From NCBI RefSeq assembly GCF_028745515.1, contig NZ_JAQZSG010000002.1:62001-126000 (forward strand): a stretch of DNA of 64,000 bases. The letters run 5' to 3'. Shown here one piece after another: positions 16,615 to 25,734 of the stretch. The notes under the pieces are model-generated. The model was not told the DNA's origin and did not search any database. It was given only the letters and a program-made list of their open reading frames with translations. Source of the stretch: Paenibacillus thermotolerans (GTDB taxonomy: Bacteria > Bacillota > Bacilli > Paenibacillales > YIM-B00363). The position numbers and the translations under genes were made by a program. Each line of letters starts with the position of its first letter. Position 1 is the stretch's first letter.

Positions 16615-18814
16615 CAAAGTGAAACGAATAGCCGCTTTGTCGTTAACGTTCCTGATGTTGGCCGGGTTGGTCTCTATCGTAGCATGGGCGGAACAAGGAG
16701 CGAGCGACACGGAAGCTCCCGCCGCCGGCGCGGACGCATCGGCTGACAATTTGGCCTCCTACCGGAAGGCAGCGGAAAACGACCGGTTGATTCTTTATGT
16801 CAACAAGCAAACGCTGGGCATCAAGGTTCAAGATAAAGAGAACGGTTATGTTTGGGACGGTGCGCTGGACGAGAAGGACGAGAAGCTGAACAAATCGTGG
16901 CAATCGTTCTTCGAATCCGGCTTGAGCGTGGAATACATGGATTCCAAACGCAAAGTCAGCACGGTTCCCGTAACCGCGGGGCAAGCGAAGATCGCTGTTG
17001 AGAACCTTGCGGACGGCTTCTCGGCGAACGTTGATTATGACAAGCTTGGAATTTCGCTAAAGATGGAAGTGAGACTGACGGACGACGCGGTGGAGTTCAA
17101 GGTTCCGGAGGCGTCGATTCAAGAGACCAACCAGGATAATCGGCTGCAATCGCTATACATGTACCCGTTCTTCGGCGCAACCAAAGGAGTGCAGCCGGAT
17201 CAAGGCTACATGCTCATCCCCGACGGGTCCGGGGCGCTCATCAGCTTGAACGAGCAGACGGTGGCCACGCAGCCGTATATCGGGAGAGTGTACGGCGACG
17301 ATCTCGGGATGAAGGGCAGTCCGAAATTTTCGGATAGCCCGGCGACTCCTGTGGAGCAAGTGTATCTTCCGGTGTTCGGCATCGCCCGGAGCGAAGGTAA
17401 GAACGCTTTTGCCTCCATGATTACGGGCGGTGCGCCTTATGCGGAAATCCGGTCTTATCCGAGCGGCGTGACCACGGCTTACAATTGGACTACGGCCAAG
17501 TGGATTTACAGGGAAAATTACTTCCAGCCTGTCGATAAGAAGGGCAAAGGCATTACCTTAAATCAAGAAGAGAAAAACAAATTCGACGCTTCGATGAAAA
17601 TCATGCTGTTATCCGGCGAGAAGGCCGACTACTCCGGGATGGCCGGCCGGGTGCAGAGCGAAATGGTTCAGCGGGGAGAGCTGCCGGCCAAGAAGCAGGA
17701 CGGCGCAAATTCGCTCCCGCTTCGGATTGAACTGTTTGCGGCGGATAACCAAAAGAAAATGATCGGACACGAAGTCATTCCGATGACCACGGTCAAGCAG
17801 ATGGACAGTATGCTGGACGATTTGCGGGCAAATCATGTGGAGCGCATGATGGTCGTCGTCCGCGGCTACACGGAAGGCGGCGCAACCGGAGCATCGCCTA
17901 CCCACTTGCCTTTTGAAGGAAAGGTAGGCAGCGGGGCCGATTGGAAAGCGTTCGTAGAGAAGTATAAGGAATTAGGCATTCCGGTTTACTTCTATACCGA
18001 CTATGTGACGGTCGCTCCATCTGCGGACGGATACGGAAAGGGCGACATCGCCCGATCGATTTCCAAGCAGCTGATCTCGTTCTTCGGCAGGTCGTATTAC
18101 TTGCAGCCGGCCGTATCCGTGAAGCTGTTTGAGAATGAAATATCGTCATTCAACAAGTACGGAATAAACAATATCGCGATGGATTCGATCGGCGGCAACC
18201 TGTTCTCCACTTATGTGAAGCACGCTGCCACGCGAAGCGGATCGATCGAAACGTATGAGTCGATGCTTTCGCACGATGAAATCGGCAGCTTGGCGCTTTA
18301 CAGACCTAACTATTATTTGTGGAAGTTTGCCGACCGCATTATGGATTTGCCGACAGGCACCTCCAGCTTCTTGCTTGAGAGCGAAGAAGTGCCGTTCTTG
18401 CAGCTTGTGCTCAAGGGCTATATCGATTATTACGCCCAGGCTTCCAACTTCAACGCGAACCCGCAGAAGGAACAGCTGAGGATGATCGATTACGGCAGCT
18501 ATCCGTCCTTCATTCTGACCGATGAGGATCCGATTAAGCTGGCGAATACGGAGTCGTCTTGGTCGCTGTTCACGTCGCAGTATACGGTTTGGAAGGACCA
18601 GGTCGTGAAAGAATACCGGACGATCGTAGACGCCTTGGAGCCTGTTGCAGGCGCGACCTTTGAAAAACGCGAAAAAGTGCAAGAAGGCGTATTTAGAAAC
18701 CGTTATTCGAACGGCACCGTCATCTATGTCAATTACAACATTAACGAAGTTACGGCGGACGGGAACACGATTCCGGCGCAAGGCTTCTTGGTTCTGGAAG
18801 GAGGCCGGTCATGA
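16607..18814 (+). CDS. DUF5696 protein, secreted, candidate glycoside hydrolase
   Basis: A 735-residue protein from a GTG start (AGGAGATGAG upstream), overlapping the preceding stop by 8 nt. A signal peptide/anchor (~5-28) is followed by a beta-rich N-terminal domain (~45-330). The C-terminal half (~370-700) has alternating strands and helices like a (beta/alpha)8 barrel: MMVVVRGYTEGG, IPVYFYTDYVTV, INNIAMDSIGGN (D526) and FLLESEEVPFLQ (E591-E594). These acidic residues at strand ends are what one expects of a retaining or inverting glycosidase. I recall the family only as a domain of unknown function next to sugar transporters. Catalysis is inference. Confidence 0.7.
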   Translation: MLNKVKRIAALSLTFLMLAGLVSIVAWAEQGASDTEAPAAGADASADNLASYRKAAENDRLILYVNKQTLGIKVQDKENGYVWDGALDEKDEKLNKSWQSFFESGLSVEYMDSKRKVSTVPVTAGQAKIAVENLADGFSANVDYDKLGISLKMEVRLTDDAVEFKVPEASIQETNQDNRLQSLYMYPFFGATKGVQPDQGYMLIPDGSGALISLNEQTVATQPYIGRVYGDDLGMKGSPKFSDSPATPVEQVYLPVFGIARSEGKNAFASMITGGAPYAEIRSYPSGVTTAYNWTTAKWIYRENYFQPVDKKGKGITLNQEEKNKFDASMKIMLLSGEKADYSGMAGRVQSEMVQRGELPAKKQDGANSLPLRIELFAADNQKKMIGHEVIPMTTVKQMDSMLDDLRANHVERMMVVVRGYTEGGATGASPTHLPFEGKVGSGADWKAFVEKYKELGIPVYFYTDYVTVAPSADGYGKGDIARSISKQLISFFGRSYYLQPAVSVKLFENEISSFNKYGINNIAMDSIGGNLFSTYVKHAATRSGSIETYESMLSHDEIGSLALYRPNYYLWKFADRIMDLPTGTSSFLLESEEVPFLQLVLKGYIDYYAQASNFNANPQKEQLRMIDYGSYPSFILTDEDPIKLANTESSWSLFTSQYTVWKDQVVKEYRTIVDALEPVAGATFEKREKVQEGVFRNRYSNGTVIYVNYNINEVTADGNTIPAQGFLVLEGGRS

Positions 18815-19668
18815 AAATCAGTTACCGGCTTAGAGAGGCGCTTGTCGGCTTATCATTCATATGGATTTGGATCGTAGGGTTTTTGATTTTCACCTGCTAT
18901 CCGTTGATCCGAACGCTGCTGTTCAGCTTTAGCCAAGTAAAGATTACGGCTGATGGAATTAAGACGACCTTTATCGGTTGGCAAAATTACAGAAATGCGC
19001 TCTTTATGGATGTCCAGTTCGGGGATACCGTTGTGAGCTATTTCGTCGAAACGCTTGTCATTGTGCCGGTTATCGTCGTATTCGCTTTAATCGTCTCCCT
19101 TTTGCTGAACGTAAAGATTCGCGGCAAAGGCATATTCCGGACGATTTACTTCCTCCCGGTCATTATTACGAGCGGCCCTGTAATCAAGCAGCTGATGGAT
19201 CAAGGCGCCACTACGCTGCCGGGGATTCAGGCGATTATCGAGATGAGCAATCTCGAGAAGAGCATGCCGGGATTGCTCGCCGACTTGCTTATTTTCCTGT
19301 TAACGTCGTTTATTACGATTCTTTGGTTCTCCGGCGTGCAGATGCTGATCTTCCTGGCCGGCTTGCAAAAGCTTGATTCTTCCATGTATGAGGCGGCGAG
19401 CATCGACGGGGCGTCCCGTTGGGAATCGTTCTGGAAGCTGACGCTGCCGGCGCTGAACCCGATGATCATCGTGAACATGGTGTATACCGTTATTATGCAA
19501 TCGGTATTTTCCTTGAATCCGGTCATCAATATGATTCAAAGCGCGATGTACGATCCGAAATACGGTATGGGCTATTCCGCGGCGATGGCATGGATTTATT
19601 TCCTTGTCATGCTGGTGCTCTTAGGCATATTAGTGCTGGTAACAAGACAGCGGAAGAGTAACCGATAG
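18811..19668 (+). CDS. Sugar ABC transporter permease (MalF-type), second pair
   Basis: A 285-residue permease with an ATGA 4-nt overlap with the DUF5696 gene and GGAAGGAGG upstream. The EAA loop is SMYEAASIDGASRWESFWKLTLPAL. A periplasmic loop near residues 130-150 carries little charge. It forms the second permease pair with the following gene. Its separation from the binding proteins by the NHL and DUF5696 genes is unusual for a simple importer operon. Confidence 0.88.
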   Translation: MKISYRLREALVGLSFIWIWIVGFLIFTCYPLIRTLLFSFSQVKITADGIKTTFIGWQNYRNALFMDVQFGDTVVSYFVETLVIVPVIVVFALIVSLLLNVKIRGKGIFRTIYFLPVIITSGPVIKQLMDQGATTLPGIQAIIEMSNLEKSMPGLLADLLIFLLTSFITILWFSGVQMLIFLAGLQKLDSSMYEAASIDGASRWESFWKLTLPALNPMIIVNMVYTVIMQSVFSLNPVINMIQSAMYDPKYGMGYSAAMAWIYFLVMLVLLGILVLVTRQRKSNR

Positions 19669-19681
19669 GAGGTGAGAGAGT

Positions 19682-20620
19682 ATGAAAGCGATCAACCGCA
19701 GAACGATCGATAAGACCAAACGAATGTTATGGGGCTTTACCGGTGAAGGCATTCTCTACAAAATAGCCGTATATTTCTTACTGTCTCTTATCGGTTTCGT
19801 ATATTTGTACCCGCTGTTTTATATGATCACCTACAGCTTTATGAGTACGGAAGACCTTATAAACCCGTTAATCACCTATCTTCCGTCCGGATTTTTTATG
19901 GACAATTTCTCCCGTGCGGCTGAGGTCATGGATTTCCTGAATACGCTATGGCAGAACATTCTTGCTTCCTTCGTCCCTGCCATCGTCCAAACGATTTCGG
20001 CGGCGGTGATCGGGTACGGGTTTGCCCGTTTCCGCATCCCCGGCAAATCGATCTTGTTTGCGCTCGTGCTGATAACGTTCATTATCCCGCCGCAAATTAC
20101 GATGATTCCGCAGTTCTTAATGTTTAAAGATCTCGGACTCATCGGCAGCATATTCTCTTATATTATTCCGGCGGCAATGGGGCAGGGGTTAAAAAGCGGA
20201 CTGTTTATCCTGATTTTCTTCCAGTTTTTCAGATCGATTCCGAAGGCGCTCGAGGAAGCCGCGCAAATCGACGGAGCCGGCGCTTACAAAATTTTCGCGG
20301 TCATTTGCGTGCCGATGGCCGTACCGGCTTTTATCATTTCCTTCTTGTTCTCGATGGTATGGTATTGGAACGAAACGCTGCTTGCGGCGCTGTACTTGGG
20401 CGATAAGCTGACCACGCTTCCGCTCGAGCTGCAAAACTTCGCAGCAACGTATCAGAAGATGTTCCCTGTCGATCCGAATGCGCAGACCGGAAGAAGCTTG
20501 AATGAAGCGATTAATATGGCCGGGACGTTTTTGAATATTATCCCGTTATTGATCGTTTACTTCTTCACGCAGCGCTGGTTCGTGGAAAGCATCGAGCGTT
20601 CCGGCATCACCGGGGAATAA
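19682..20620 (+). CDS. Sugar ABC transporter permease (MalG-type), second pair
   Basis: A 312-residue permease with TAGGAGGTGAGAG before the ATG. The EAA loop is ALEEAAQIDGAGAYKIFAVICVPM, and the tail is RWFVESIERSGITGE. It follows its partner by 13 nt and precedes the GH144-type lipoprotein by 16 nt, which supports one transcript. Confidence 0.9.
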   Translation: MKAINRRTIDKTKRMLWGFTGEGILYKIAVYFLLSLIGFVYLYPLFYMITYSFMSTEDLINPLITYLPSGFFMDNFSRAAEVMDFLNTLWQNILASFVPAIVQTISAAVIGYGFARFRIPGKSILFALVLITFIIPPQITMIPQFLMFKDLGLIGSIFSYIIPAAMGQGLKSGLFILIFFQFFRSIPKALEEAAQIDGAGAYKIFAVICVPMAVPAFIISFLFSMVWYWNETLLAALYLGDKLTTLPLELQNFAATYQKMFPVDPNAQTGRSLNEAINMAGTFLNIIPLLIVYFFTQRWFVESIERSGITGE

Positions 20621-20636
20621 AGGAGAGTGCGCTGTT

Positions 20637-21899
20637 TTGCGGTACAGGAAATGGGTTGCTTGTTTGGTTGGAGCGGCAGTGCTCTTGACGGCGGCCGCCG
20701 GTTGCTCGAAGAAACAGCCGGATGAGCTGGATCTTGAGGCTAAAGCGTCCTTCGATTATTTGTGGGAGCAGTCGAATCATGAAGAAGGCTCGGAAGGCTA
20801 CGGCTTGACGAGGGACAGATATCCGGGCAATCCGACGATCGCGAGTACGGCGGCGACCGGATTTGCGCTCACGGCGCTTCCGATCGGGGTGGAGAACGGC
20901 TGGATCAGCCGCGAGGACGGTTACGAGCGAGCGAATCGAACGCTCGATACGCTTCTTCGAATGGAACACGAGCACGGATTTTTTTACCACTTCGTGAACG
21001 TGAGTAACGGCAAACGGGAGTGGAACAGCGAAATTTCGAGCGTCGACACCGGATTGCTGATGAACGGGGTGCTGACGGCGGGTCAATATTTCGGCGGCGA
21101 CGTTCTAAAGAAGAGCGAGCAGCTGTACGAGCGCGTCGAGTGGCCGTGGTTCGTCGATCAGGGCAGGAATCAATTTTATATGGCTTATTACCCGGAGAAA
21201 GGGTTCCAAGGGCACTGGGATTTCTACGCAGAGCAGTTGATGCTCTACGTACTGGCCGCCGGTTCCCCGACGCATCCGATTGACGCATACGACGGCTTCA
21301 AACGCCATAAAGCATCGTACAAGGATTCCGAACCGTTCATCCATTCCTGGTTCGGCTCCATATTCACCTATCAGTTTTCTCACGCTTGGATCGATTTTCG
21401 CAACATGCTGGACCGGGATGGAGTCGATTGGTTTCACAACTCGGTCGTTGCGTCCCAAGCGAGCCGGCAATTCGCCATCGACCAGAGCGGGAAGTTTAAA
21501 GGGGTTGGCGAAAGCTCCTGGGGATTTACCGCGTCCGATTCGCCGGCCGGTTATAACGGGTTGCTCGGTTCGCCGCCTTCCGGCTATGACAATGCCGCGC
21601 ATCAAGTAGACGGCACGGTTCCGCCGGCCGGGGCGCTGGGCTCGGTCGTATTTACGCCGGACGAATCCGTCGCAGCGTTGAAATATTACCTCACCGTTCC
21701 GAAATTGAGCGGCGAATACGGACTCAAGGACGCGTTCAACGAGAATGCGGATTGGGTCGGTCCCGACTATATCGGAATCGATAAAGGCATTACGCTGCTG
21801 ATGGCCGCCAATTACCGGGACGATGCAGTTTGGAACATCTTTATGGAGGTTCCTTATGTGAAGAAAGGGCTTGAAGCTCTGCAATTCAAAAAGAAATGA
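20637..21899 (+). CDS. GH144-type (glycoamylase-domain) beta-glucanase lipoprotein
   Basis: A 420-residue protein translated from TTG at 20637 (AGGAGAG 9 nt upstream). Signal peptide with lipobox AAAGC (Cys ~23). The body matches the alpha/alpha-barrel domain of family GH144: HEHGFFYHFVNVSNG, NSEISSVDTGLLMNG, GHWDFYAEQLMLYVLAAGSP, SHAWIDFRNMLDRDG and PDYIGIDKGITLLMAANY. Characterised GH144 members are endo-beta-1,2-glucanases or sophorose-releasing enzymes. As a lipoprotein it should cut polymer at the outer face of the membrane to feed the permeases. Family is confident; substrate is inferred from the family. Confidence 0.85.
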   Translation: MRYRKWVACLVGAAVLLTAAAGCSKKQPDELDLEAKASFDYLWEQSNHEEGSEGYGLTRDRYPGNPTIASTAATGFALTALPIGVENGWISREDGYERANRTLDTLLRMEHEHGFFYHFVNVSNGKREWNSEISSVDTGLLMNGVLTAGQYFGGDVLKKSEQLYERVEWPWFVDQGRNQFYMAYYPEKGFQGHWDFYAEQLMLYVLAAGSPTHPIDAYDGFKRHKASYKDSEPFIHSWFGSIFTYQFSHAWIDFRNMLDRDGVDWFHNSVVASQASRQFAIDQSGKFKGVGESSWGFTASDSPAGYNGLLGSPPSGYDNAAHQVDGTVPPAGALGSVVFTPDESVAALKYYLTVPKLSGEYGLKDAFNENADWVGPDYIGIDKGITLLMAANYRDDAVWNIFMEVPYVKKGLEALQFKKK

Positions 21900-21930
21900 G
21901 AATACACATCAGCGACTGGAGAGAGTTACC

Positions 21931-23202
21931 ATGAAACAAACGACGAATGTATACGAGCAGCTTTCGGATAAGGTAAAGGCGTTTGTCGACCGGCAATATG
22001 AGGATTCCTACCGGTTGATCGACGCTTGCCGCAACCCGCGCACGGGTCTTTACGGCGACGCGTATTTCAGCTTTGCGAAAAATCCGGAGGATCGCTGCTC
22101 GGTCGCTGCGACCGGGGTCGGCTTGATCAGCTTGGTTGTTGCCGATTACGAGGGCTGGGACGACCAAGCGGCCGAGAAGGCGAAGCTTACGCTGAACGCC
22201 GCTCTCGGCAATGTAGAAGGCTGCAAGCCGGCTAGGGACTCGGGCTTTTTCGCACACTTCATCGATATGGAGACGGGCGAAAATTTAGGATCTGAAATTT
22301 CGACGATCGATACTTCGTTGTTGGTAGCGGGTGCGTTGTTCGCAGGGAAGCATTTTAAAGACAAAGCGCCTGAAATCGATGAGATGGCTCACGAATTGTT
22401 GAAGCAGATGGACTGGAGCGTCGTTGTCGCCGATAAGGCGAAAGGCGTAATCAACATGATCGTAAAAGACGGCAAAGGGATCGCTCCGCTTCCGGCCTAC
22501 AACGAGTATGTGCTCGTAGCTCATTTGGCGAAAATCGCCCAGCCGGATCACCCGGATATTCGCGAGCTGTGGGACAATACGTTTGCGGAAGACAAGATCG
22601 AGAAATTCCCTATGAAAAATTACCGGGACATTCCGGTAATTACGGATACGAATACAAACGATCCGAGCGATTTGAAGTTTTTGTCTTCGTTCGTTCATCA
22701 ATTCCCTTATTACTTGGTGCCGGATTATGCGAAGAGCGAGATCTACAACAAGTACTATGAGAATGCATGCACGGCCGACCGCTTGAAGTGGAAAGAGCTT
22801 GCCGACGTTCCATCCTATGTATGGGGCTATGGCGCCGGCGCCAACGACGGCTTGTACAACACCTATCATGCGGATAAAATCGAGGATTCGCCGGGCAACG
22901 TCGCTTCCGCCTATATCGTAGCCGGATTCCTGCCTGTATACCCTGCGGGCATTCACGATTTGTATGCGATGTATCAGTTGCACATTCCGTATGACGTATA
23001 TTCGAATCCGCAAGATCCGGAGGATGAAGCGAAATTTCGCGCCGCTTACAAATACGGCTTGCATCGTTATTCCTGGTGGCACCTGGAAGGCAAAGACCGC
23101 TGGTACCCGGAGAAGGTGACCGTCATCGATTGGAGCTCCATGCTGTACGGCTTGACGGCGTTCAAGCGGGGAATGTCCTTCTTCACGGATCGGTTGAGAT
23201 AA
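21931..23202 (+). CDS. GH144-related protein, cytoplasmic, diverged
   Basis: A 423-residue protein without signal peptide. ATG 21931 is preferred (GGAGAGAG upstream); the longer ORF would run into the preceding gene. The first half resembles the GH144-type gene just upstream: DSGFFAHFIDMETG and GSEISTIDTSLLVAGALFAGKHF parallel the lipoprotein's motifs in order. The second half (SFVHQFPYYLVPDYAKSE, SYVWGYGAGANDG) has drifted. It is probably an intracellular glycosidase or phosphorylase-like partner acting on imported oligosaccharide. It could also belong to a separate, unnamed family of the same fold. Confidence 0.7.
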   Translation: MKQTTNVYEQLSDKVKAFVDRQYEDSYRLIDACRNPRTGLYGDAYFSFAKNPEDRCSVAATGVGLISLVVADYEGWDDQAAEKAKLTLNAALGNVEGCKPARDSGFFAHFIDMETGENLGSEISTIDTSLLVAGALFAGKHFKDKAPEIDEMAHELLKQMDWSVVVADKAKGVINMIVKDGKGIAPLPAYNEYVLVAHLAKIAQPDHPDIRELWDNTFAEDKIEKFPMKNYRDIPVITDTNTNDPSDLKFLSSFVHQFPYYLVPDYAKSEIYNKYYENACTADRLKWKELADVPSYVWGYGAGANDGLYNTYHADKIEDSPGNVASAYIVAGFLPVYPAGIHDLYAMYQLHIPYDVYSNPQDPEDEAKFRAAYKYGLHRYSWWHLEGKDRWYPEKVTVIDWSSMLYGLTAFKRGMSFFTDRLR

Positions 23203-23243
23203 GAAAAGCTCTGATATCAAACTTATTTTTTTTAGCGACGGTC

Positions 23244-23253
23244 GAAACGTTTC
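23244..23253. promoter_or_regulatory. Second GAAACGTTTC operator, upstream of the GH35 gene
   Basis: A perfect copy of the palindrome found in front of the LacI gene, 54 nt before the GH35 start in a 104-nt gap. It suggests an internal promoter under the same repressor, although no clear -35/-10 pair could be placed. Confidence 0.6.
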
Positions 23254-23306
23254 ACTAATCGAATTGGACGCAAAACAAATTCGGGAAAAAGGCAGGGTTT
23301 GAAGCG

Positions 23307-25721
23307 ATGATCGAAATCAAGGAGAAGCGGATTCTCATCGACGGCAAGCCGCAAATCGTTCTGTGCGGAGAAATTCATTATTATCGGTTGAAGCCGGAGG
23401 ATTGGCAGGACCGCATCGACAAGCTGAAGGATGCGGGCTGCAACGCGGTGGCCAGCTATGTGCCGTGGCTATGCCACGAGCCTGTCGAGGGCGAGTTCGA
23501 TTTTGACGGGCATACGCATCCGGAGCTGAACCTCATACGCTTTATCGATCTTTGCCGGGACAACGGCTTATGGTTTTTCGTCAGACCGGGCCCGTTCATT
23601 ATGGCGGAGATGAAGAACGAAGGATTGCCGTATTGGGTGTATGAGAAGCACCCGGAAATCGTGCCGGTCGGCTGGGACGGCAATCCGGCGACGACGAAAA
23701 CGGTCGATTACCTCGCTCCCGGATTTCTTGAAGCGAGCAAAAATTGGTACCGCGCGGTGATGGCTGTCGTAGCGCCCCGTCTTTACACGAACGGCGGCAA
23801 TATTATCGCGGTTCAGCTGGACAATGAAATCGGCATGCTCTCTTGGGTAAGCAATTGCCCGGATCTCACGGAAACCGTGCTGAGCGATTTCTCCGCTTGG
23901 CTGAAGGAGCGGTATTCCGAGGAGCAGCTTTCGGAGCGCTATCCGTTCTCGCTGGATGACGCAGAAGCGCGCAAGGCGGGTATTCGCTCTCCGAAGGAAG
24001 CGTACGCGCCGGAGCTTATGCACGATTTAGGCTATTACATGCGATACCGGATTGCCCGCTATGTGGCCGTTCTTCGCTCCTATGCCGAGGAGTTCGGCGT
24101 GAAGGACGTGCCGTTCGTCATTAACATCCACGGTACGAGCGGCGGACGCGGCTTCACTTATCCGATCGGCATCAGCCAGCTGTACGAATCGTATACGCAA
24201 GCCCCAGGCTATTTGTCGGGCTCCGATATTTATTTCGGGGACTTGGACATAACTACGTTCCAAGACTTGTACATCATCAACGGGTTTATGGATGCCGTTC
24301 ACAATCCGGATCAGCCGCTTACCTCCGTCGAATTTAATTGCGGCGACAGCAATTTCGGCGAAACGTACGGCGGGCGCAACGACCCTTCGGCAGCCGATTT
24401 CAAAGTTCGGATGTGCGTCGCGCAGGGGAATCGCCTAATCAATTATTATTTGTTGACCGGCGGCTACAACTACCGGATGGATACGCCGGTGGGCGACGGG
24501 AACGACCGCATCGCCTTTACCGGCGAACGTCACGGCTTCGCGGCGCCGATCAATCCGGAGGGCGAGCTGAATTATACGTTCCCGAGAATGGCGCGCGCGA
24601 ACAAGACGATCCTGGCTGCAGCCGATAAGCTCGCGCATATGAACGAGGAGCGCGACGACGTCAGCTTCGCGTTCATTCCGGATTATTACATGACGGAATA
24701 TCGTTATCCGGGCAGCGAAAGCATGAAGGCGATCCTTGAAAATATCGAGGCGAACCGGGCGCACGGCGCTTGGGAGATCATGGGCCGCGCGATGCTGCTT
24801 GCAGGCTATCGTTTCGGCTCGACCGACATTCAAAACAAACCGCTGGATGCTTCGGTCACACCGGTGCTCGCAATGCCGTCCGCCCGTTATATGCACGGCC
24901 ATATCCAGCAAAAGCTGGCCGACTATTTGCATGCGGGAGGCAAGCTGCTCGTATACGGCGAGCTGCCGAGCTTCGACATGGAAGGCAAGCCATGCTCGAT
25001 CCTGACGGACGCATTAGGCGTGAAGCCGACCGGACTGCTCCGCGATTCGGGTCATTACCACCTGTCGATCGTTTCGGAAGGCTGGGCTGCGCCGCGTCCG
25101 GAAATGCGTTCGTACGTCGCCCAGACGTTCGACGCCGGCAGCCAAACGCCGATTATGCGCGTGTACGGCAGCAATGAGGTTTGCGCATTCGACGCAAAGG
25201 TCGGAGAAGGCCGCGCGATCGTATTCGGCCACGCATACCGTTGCGACATCGATTTGTTCCGAACGGCCTTGGAGCTGCTTGGGGCGAAAGCGGGACTCAC
25301 GCACGACTGCAAATACCACGGCATCTTTATGACTTCGACGGCGGCGAAGGACGGGGAAAGGTTCGTTCATGCGCTCAATTTGGACGGATTTGATAAAGAG
25401 ATTCGCATCCTGGAGGACGGCAAAGCTTTGTTTGACGGGCGCAAGCTGCTGCTGCAAAGCAAAGACGGAGTAATGCTGCCGCTGAATGTAGCCTTCGGCG
25501 ATGTGAAGATCGTGTATTCGACCGCGGAAATTGCCAAAGTGAACAATGACGGATTCGAATTCCGGCTGACTCAGCCTGAAGATATTATCGTGCTCGAGAC
25601 GGATCGCGAAGTGATTCCGAGCGAAAGCTTTACGGTCCGCAAGGAAGGCGGACGAACGGTAATCGTCTCGAGACAGCATGCCAAGGTAAACGACCGCTTA
25701 ACGCTACAATTCGTGTCATAG
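23307..25721 (+). CDS. GH35 beta-galactosidase-like glycosidase, cytoplasmic
   Basis: An 804-residue protein without signal peptide. The N-terminal TIM barrel has the GH35 features ILIDGKPQIVLCGEIHYYR, WFFVRPGPFIMAEM and the acid/base region VQLDNEIG (E174), with a likely nucleophile E342 in TSVEFNCGD. Beta-sandwich domains follow from ~480 to the end. GH35 is named for beta-galactosidases, but at least one member acts as a beta-1,2-oligoglucan glucosyltransferase. Beside GH144 and GH3 genes, a beta-1,2-glucoside-active enzyme is plausible. The ribosome site is weak (GCAGGG). It is followed after 13 nt by the GH3 gene. Confidence 0.88.
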   Translation: MIEIKEKRILIDGKPQIVLCGEIHYYRLKPEDWQDRIDKLKDAGCNAVASYVPWLCHEPVEGEFDFDGHTHPELNLIRFIDLCRDNGLWFFVRPGPFIMAEMKNEGLPYWVYEKHPEIVPVGWDGNPATTKTVDYLAPGFLEASKNWYRAVMAVVAPRLYTNGGNIIAVQLDNEIGMLSWVSNCPDLTETVLSDFSAWLKERYSEEQLSERYPFSLDDAEARKAGIRSPKEAYAPELMHDLGYYMRYRIARYVAVLRSYAEEFGVKDVPFVINIHGTSGGRGFTYPIGISQLYESYTQAPGYLSGSDIYFGDLDITTFQDLYIINGFMDAVHNPDQPLTSVEFNCGDSNFGETYGGRNDPSAADFKVRMCVAQGNRLINYYLLTGGYNYRMDTPVGDGNDRIAFTGERHGFAAPINPEGELNYTFPRMARANKTILAAADKLAHMNEERDDVSFAFIPDYYMTEYRYPGSESMKAILENIEANRAHGAWEIMGRAMLLAGYRFGSTDIQNKPLDASVTPVLAMPSARYMHGHIQQKLADYLHAGGKLLVYGELPSFDMEGKPCSILTDALGVKPTGLLRDSGHYHLSIVSEGWAAPRPEMRSYVAQTFDAGSQTPIMRVYGSNEVCAFDAKVGEGRAIVFGHAYRCDIDLFRTALELLGAKAGLTHDCKYHGIFMTSTAAKDGERFVHALNLDGFDKEIRILEDGKALFDGRKLLLQSKDGVMLPLNVAFGDVKIVYSTAEIAKVNNDGFEFRLTQPEDIIVLETDREVIPSESFTVRKEGGRTVIVSRQHAKVNDRLTLQFVS

Positions 25722-25734
25722 GAGGAGCTACATC

